Shown here piece after piece: positions 60,641 to 64,000 of a stretch of DNA of 64,000 nt. The notes beneath the pieces were generated by a model, which saw nothing but the letters and a program-made list of their open reading frames with translations, had not been told where the DNA came from and searched no databases. Source of the DNA: DATKFM01 sp963851215 (GTDB lineage Bacteria > Pseudomonadota > Alphaproteobacteria > Dongiales > Dongiaceae). Positions within the stretch are counted from its first letter, which is position 1. The number at the start of each line of letters is the position of its first letter. The position numbers and the translations under genes were made by a program. The stretch lies in the NCBI GenBank assembly GCA_963851215.1, contig CAWKOG010000019.1, forward strand, positions 248,001 to 312,000, written 5' to 3'.

Positions 60641-61150
60641 CTACAACTGCACCTCGGACGCCACCCCAAAATCAAGAGCCAGGAGCCGTTGCATCGCGGT
60701 GCTGAACCCAGGGATGACCGCGCCGTAGTTGAATCGCCGCTCTGAGCCGATATTGCCGACCAAGCCGTCTGCTTCACCGTAGACGATGCGGATGTCACGG
60801 CCGCAATCGCTAAGCAGTTTTTCAACCATCTGTTGGCGCTGCGAGCGCAAGTTCTCTGGCATGTCGGTCAACGGAAAACCAAAGGTGACCAAGAGGAAGG
60901 GTGGCATGAAGTCGATCATTCCCTGTGCCTCGGCGGCGATGTCGATGGAGTACTTTAGTCGTTCGGCCAGAATTGTCGGGTCATCGTCGCGAATTTGGAG
61001 CAATGCCAAGATAATCCTGCGCCTTTCCAGGGAACGGTCAAACGGCGCCTTCGATAGTTTCTCGATCAATGCCGGCGACATGTAGCGCGAGAATGCCGCG
61101 CGGACAGAGTCCCGCTCACGCACCATCCGTCCTTTTGAAAACGGCCACAT
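60641..61150 (-). CDS. Degenerate nucleotide cyclase-like protein
   Basis: The 169-residue protein resembles class III adenylate/guanylate cyclase domains in order: AFSRYMSPALIEKLSK is the lead-in helix found before such domains, LERRRIILALLQIRDDDP takes the place of the first catalytic strand, and GLVGNIGSERRFNYGAVIPGF parallels the VGNIGS-RxxYTVIGD region. The metal-binding aspartates are not conserved (RRIILALLQI where FxDI would be expected), so it is probably not catalytic. It is convergent with gpsA and follows a GGTGATAA leader. Confidence 0.6.
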   Translation of the reverse strand: MWPFSKGRMVRERDSVRAAFSRYMSPALIEKLSKAPFDRSLERRRIILALLQIRDDDPTILAERLKYSIDIAAEAQGMIDFMPPFLLVTFGFPLTDMPENLRSQRQQMVEKLLSDCGRDIRIVYGEADGLVGNIGSERRFNYGAVIPGFSTAMQRLLALDFGVASEVQL

Positions 61151-61263
61151 TGATTATCACCTCTCGCTAACGGCTTGCCCATGGTCAGGCCTGGCGCCGA
61201 TGCTATGTTAGGAGCACAATTCGTCACAAACGGAATTCCACATTGAGTTGCAGAGGAGGTCGC

Positions 61264-61548
61264 GTGCCATTCGCCATCCATTGCCTCGACAAGCCGAACA
61301 GCAATGCCGTTCGCATGGCGGCCCGTCCCGATCATCTCGCCTATCTCGTGGATTATGAGGACAAGATTATCTTCGCCGGGCCGCTGCTGGCCGATGACCA
61401 TCAGACCATGATCGGCAGCCTGCTGATCCTGGATTTGCCCGATCGCGCGGCGGCGGAGAAATTCTCCGCCGGCGACCCCTATCGCAAGGCGGGACTGTTC
61501 CAGACAGTCAATATCACCGCCTGGCGGCAAACCTATCCCAAGAAGTAA
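61264..61548 (+). CDS. YciI-family protein
   Basis: The 94-residue alpha/beta protein has the family pattern: RPDHLAYL with the conserved His, FAGPLLADD with the Asp, and DPYRKAGLF near the end. YciI-like proteins form dimers with a small pocket and mostly unknown substrates. The GTG at 61264 is chosen because AGGAGG lies four bases upstream. The EVE gene follows after 13 bases. Confidence 0.9.
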   Translation: MPFAIHCLDKPNSNAVRMAARPDHLAYLVDYEDKIIFAGPLLADDHQTMIGSLLILDLPDRAAAEKFSAGDPYRKAGLFQTVNITAWRQTYPKK

Positions 61549-61561
61549 GCCGGAGGGCGCC

Positions 61562-61975
61562 GTGGCCTATTGGCTCGTGAAATCCGAACCCGCGACCTAT
61601 TCCTGGGAGCAGCTCAACAAGGACGGCGTCACCGATTGGAGCGGCGTCAAGAATCCCCAGGCGCTGATCAATCTGCGGGGGATGAAGAAGGGCGATCTCA
61701 GCTTCTTCTATCACTCCGGCGCCGGGCCGCAGGTGGTGGGCATCGCCGAGATCGCGCGCGCCTTCCATCCCGATCCGAAGGACAAGACCGGCAAGCTGGG
61801 CATGGTGGATATCAAGCCGAAGCAGCCGCTGAAAACGCCGGTGACCCTGGCCGCGATCAAGGCCGAGCCGAAGCTGGCCAATCTGGGCCTGGTCAAGCAG
61901 TCGCGCCTGTCGGTCATGCCTATTGACGAGAAATCCTGGAAGCTGATCTGCGCCATGGGCGGCATCAAGGCCTGA
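61562..61975 (+). CDS. EVE-domain protein
   Basis: WLVKSEPATYSWEQL is the classic start of EVE (PUA-like) domains, followed by DWSGVKNPQALINLR and GDLSFFYHSG. These domains recognise modified bases in nucleic acids. Length is 137 aa from a GTG with GGAGG upstream. The pairing with YciI and gpsA-tsaD is a frequent alphaproteobacterial order. Confidence 0.92.
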   Translation: MAYWLVKSEPATYSWEQLNKDGVTDWSGVKNPQALINLRGMKKGDLSFFYHSGAGPQVVGIAEIARAFHPDPKDKTGKLGMVDIKPKQPLKTPVTLAAIKAEPKLANLGLVKQSRLSVMPIDEKSWKLICAMGGIKA

Positions 61976-61985
61976 ACGGCTCGAT

Positions 61986-62015
61986 CCCAACGGAGGCAGG
62001 TACGCCTCCGTTGGG
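61986..62015. terminator. Hairpin after the EVE gene
   Basis: A perfect 12-bp stem CCCAACGGAGGC/GCCTCCGTTGGG closes a six-base loop. A T-run is lacking, so efficiency is uncertain; it lies between convergent genes. Confidence 0.7.
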
Positions 62016-62092
62016 TGAACAGAGCCGCCGGGCCTGTGCACCGGCCGCTCTACTCACGTAGCGGGCTGGATGTAGACGCTGCGATCGAACAG

Positions 62093-62350
62093 CTAGAAGT
62101 TCTCATTGTCGGACGGATCGGCGCGCCGCCCGCGGAAGCTGAGCGCCGGGTGATGCGAGGTCCACCAGGGCAGCGTCTCGGGCTGCCGCTCGCCGGTGGA
62201 TTCATCCGCATCGATCCGCGGTGCCGCTTTCGCGATCTCCGCCGGCCTGTCCGCCAGCAGCCATCGCGGCATTGACCGCTGCAGCAGACTGGCAAGCCGG
62301 GCCGGAATGATCGCCGGCCAGCGCGCCGGTTCTTTCGTGCTGAATGTCAT
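62093..62350 (-). CDS. Small hypothetical protein
   Basis: An 85-residue frame (TFSTKEPARWPAIIPARLAS at the start) has no recognised family. The start overlaps the stop of the upstream 80-residue gene (ATGA), which supports both being real. The C-terminal half is polar with several tryptophans (PWWTSHHPALSF). Confidence 0.5.
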   Translation of the reverse strand: MTFSTKEPARWPAIIPARLASLLQRSMPRWLLADRPAEIAKAAPRIDADESTGERQPETLPWWTSHHPALSFRGRRADPSDNENF

Positions 62351-62589
62351 GACTTCGCTCCTTCCGGCGTGAACCGGAACTCGAACTCTTCGGTGTCGTG
62401 GATAGGTGCCTCGATCCGCGTGCCCGCCGGATGAATGGCGAACGGCACATCGCTGCTCCGCTTCGCCAGGCGGAGCGCCTCGAACCGCCGACTGAGCGGT
62501 TCGAGGCCCCGGATGCGCGGCGGGAAGCGGTCGTACTTCACCGTTCCTCCGGTCATCGTGAATGACAGCGGCAATGACCGGAGCGGCAC
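62347..62589 (-). CDS. Small hypothetical protein coupled to its downstream neighbour
   Basis: The 80-residue frame contains TVKYDRFPPRIRGLEPLSRR and ends in a charged strand-like segment (EEFEFRFTPEGAKS). A shorter version from the Met at position 12 is equally possible. No family recognised. Overlap with the next gene is the main support. Confidence 0.5.
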   Translation of the reverse strand: MPLRSLPLSFTMTGGTVKYDRFPPRIRGLEPLSRRFEALRLAKRSSDVPFAIHPAGTRIEAPIHDTEEFEFRFTPEGAKS

Positions 62590-62593
62590 CGGC

Positions 62594-62836
62594 TTAGGAC
62601 GGGCTGGGGGCCGGCCCCGGAGCCGGAGCCGGGTTACCCGGACTGACTGGGCTCGGTGGACTGCTGTCGCTGCTGTTGCCGTGGTCGTTGTTCCAGCCGC
62701 ATCTCGCGCCCGCGTGATAACAACTTCTGAGAAGGGCGCCGTCTTCGTAGCAACCCGACAGGCCGAGCAATAGCCCCAAGAACACCGTGGAACTTATCAT
62801 CCGATAGCCGATGCCGTTACGTGAAAACCCATTCAT
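62594..62836 (-). CDS. Small lipoprotein with Pro-rich tail
   Basis: The 80-residue protein has a lipoprotein signal (STVFLGLLLGLSGC) and a tail of alternating Pro, Ala, Gly and Ser. Four cysteines occur in the mature part if the lipid-bearing one is included. AAAGGAG lies nine bases before the ATG at 62836. No family is recognised. A second small lipoprotein is encoded just upstream. Confidence 0.65.
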   Translation of the reverse strand: MNGFSRNGIGYRMISSTVFLGLLLGLSGCYEDGALLRSCYHAGARCGWNNDHGNSSDSSPPSPVSPGNPAPAPGPAPSPS

Positions 62837-62916
62837 GAAGGCTTCTCCTTTGCCGATTTGAACCAAGTGGCCCCTCGGTTTCCCATCGCGCCGTTTTCGT
62901 TCTATTGAATTATTTC

Positions 62917-63108
62917 CTAGTAGCCTCCACCGCTGCTGTTGCTGTCGCTGCCGCTTTCCCCACCGCCGCCCTCGCAATTGCCTTGGCAACCCTCCTGCTC
63001 TGTCGGTGGGCATCCGGCAAAGCCGGTGAGCGGCAGCAGGGCGGCGATCAGGAACAGTGCCCGCCGGAACTTCTTCGTTGCCGTCCAAAAGTCAGCGCAT
63101 TGCCGCAT
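62917..63108 (-). CDS. Tiny lipoprotein with Gly/Ser-rich tail
   Basis: The 63-residue product has a signal (RRALFLIAALLPLTGFAGC) with a lipobox-like FAGC, then a short cysteine-containing segment (EQEGCQGNCEGGGG) and a Gly/Ser/Asn tail. AAGGG lies upstream of the ATG. It resembles the neighbouring lipoprotein in layout but not in sequence. Confidence 0.55.
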   Translation of the reverse strand: MRQCADFWTATKKFRRALFLIAALLPLTGFAGCPPTEQEGCQGNCEGGGGESGSDSNSSGGGY

Positions 63109-63169
63109 CGTCTGTTTTCCCTTGCTGATGTGACTGGGTGACGTGATTTCGGAGCGTCGGCCCCACCGT

Positions 63170-63403
63170 TCAGAATTGCCGCGGCAATCGAAACGGCATG
63201 AGTGTGCCGGCGTTCCTTTGTTCCGCCGGCAAGCCGATATCCTGCAGCAGGCCGTCGCCGAGCCGGATCAGGGCGCGGCGCCGGCGGCTGCGCCGCAGGC
63301 AGGCTTCGACGGCGGCCCGCATCCGCGGCAGCCCGCGGCACAGGGCGCCCAGGACGTTGCGGCCGGCCGCCAGGGGCGGCGCAATATTCGTGCGCGAAAG
63401 CAT
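63170..63403 (-). CDS. DUF1127-family small protein
   Basis: The C-terminal half, RRRALIRLGDGLLQDIGLP, is the DUF1127 signature (arginine-rich helix followed by L-x-D-I-G-L). Such proteins of 45-80 aa are widespread in alphaproteobacteria; in some species they bind RNA or affect phosphate and carbon metabolism. Length is 77 aa. Confidence 0.75.
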   Translation of the reverse strand: MLSRTNIAPPLAAGRNVLGALCRGLPRMRAAVEACLRRSRRRRALIRLGDGLLQDIGLPAEQRNAGTLMPFRLPRQF

Positions 63404-63716
63404 GAGGGTCCGGTTAGGCGTAGCAGCCGGCGGGCGTTGTTAAGGTTGCTCTCGGGACGGTACCGGAACCCATCGATCCATCTCCAAACCGTTGATTCGA
63501 ATTGCGAACCGCCACAAAACGGTGATCCGCGCGGTTCCGGGACCCCGGCAACTCCGGGTAGCCTGTTTGCCGCAGCTACAACCTAGGCTTACCCGGCCCG
63601 CAGCGCTTGAAGCGTGTCCGAAGAATTCATGTAGAAAACATGGATTCTCGCGCGACAACTTGCGGAGGGGTGAATAGACCTGAGACAATGGTGTTGGATC
63701 CAATGCGACGCGGCGC
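63404..63716. other. Divergent regulatory spacer
   Basis: This 313-bp interval lies between the DUF1127 gene and the winged-helix regulator. No gene is supported. It is less GC-rich than its surroundings in its right half, as expected of a promoter region, but no clear -35/-10 pair or operator was identified. Confidence 0.55.
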
Positions 63717-64000
63717 ATGGCAGAGGCCAGTCCCTTGCATATTCAGTTCAGCGATTGCGAAATCGACGTGGCGGCGTTCGAGTTGCGCCGGGACGGGCAG
63801 CCCTGCGCGGTCGAGCCGCAGGTCTTCGAGCTGCTGCTCTATCTCGCAAAGAACCCCGACCGCCTGGTCACCAAGAACGACCTGATCGAGAATGTCTGGG
63901 GCGGGCGCATTGTCTCGGACTCCACACTCGCCAGCCGGATCAAGTCGGCGCGGCGCGCCATCGGCGACGACGGCGAACAGCAGCGGTTCATCCGCACGGT
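63717..64000 (+). CDS. Winged-helix transcriptional regulator (OmpR/CadC-type DNA-binding domain), partial
   Basis: The N-terminal Trans_reg_C domain is complete: LRRDGQPCAVEPQVFELLLYL, KNDLIENVWGGRIVSDSTLASRIKSARRAIGDDG. The rest lies outside the window. In alphaproteobacteria such N-terminal wHTH domains are usually joined to tetratricopeptide repeats, a cyclase or an ATPase domain. The ATG at 63717 is the first in frame that begins just before the domain. Confidence 0.87.
   Translation, partial: MAEASPLHIQFSDCEIDVAAFELRRDGQPCAVEPQVFELLLYLAKNPDRLVTKNDLIENVWGGRIVSDSTLASRIKSARRAIGDDGEQQRFIRT

Overview
The window is high-GC DNA from an alphaproteobacterium. Three things suggest this: the block hemC-hemD-mitofilin-like-hemY-like facing tsaD-gpsA-YciI-EVE, an intergenic palindrome built on GTCATCCCCGCGAAAGCGGGG, and the general gene content (acetoacetyl-CoA synthetase, PotABCD-type ABC system, IorAB-type molybdenum hydroxylase, ECF sigma/anti-sigma pairs). 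Rhodospirillales or Rhizobiales relatives seem most likely, but the genus cannot be named from the sequence alone. No phage, IS element, integrase, CRISPR array or rRNA was seen. One tRNA gene, tRNA-Thr(CGT), is present.

Layout. 0-9.2 kb: a trimethylamine-dehydrogenase-like flavoprotein (cut by the window edge) and acetoacetyl-CoA synthetase on the minus strand, two tandem EamA transporters, an HtrA-like protease, a DUF1232 protein, an HSD10-like dehydrogenase and a zincin-like metalloprotease. 9.2-20.1 kb: an accessory stretch with a COQ7-like gene, GST, cupin, small secreted and membrane proteins, a phospholipase D lipoprotein, msrB-msrA, a methanethiol oxidase (SBP56) operon with a ferredoxin and a CoA-binding protein, OsmC, and a flavin monooxygenase-like protein. 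Duplicated gene 3' ends at 9099/14315 and 10808/11440 mark rearrangement joints. 20.1-35.7 kb: MFS and SDR genes, a MmgE/PrpD gene, a CaxA-type exchanger and a VIT-family protein, then a minus operon tas-thpR-cobB-UDG, a PRC-barrel protein, the tesA/ybbA/ybbP cluster, a Bax-inhibitor-1 protein and a phosphotransferase. 35.8-40.3 kb: a complete spermidine/putrescine-type ABC operon. 40.4-48.8 kb: iorAB, a GST, DUF924 and an RND efflux pair. 48.8-53.9 kb: two ECF sigma/anti-sigma modules that converge, one of them carrying a subtilisin-like protease and an acidic repeat protein. 53.9-62 kb: tRNA-Thr and the heme/tsaD/gpsA core block. 62-64 kb: small hypothetical proteins, two tiny lipoproteins, a DUF1127 protein and the start of a winged-helix regulator.

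A striking property of the window is the number of single-base reading-frame breaks: roughly 40 in 19 genes, almost all net +1, with the correct protein continuing in the next frame and almost no nonsense substitutions. I treat these genes as single genes and give the full span. Consensus sequencing error is the simplest explanation, but real decay of some genes cannot be excluded without reads.
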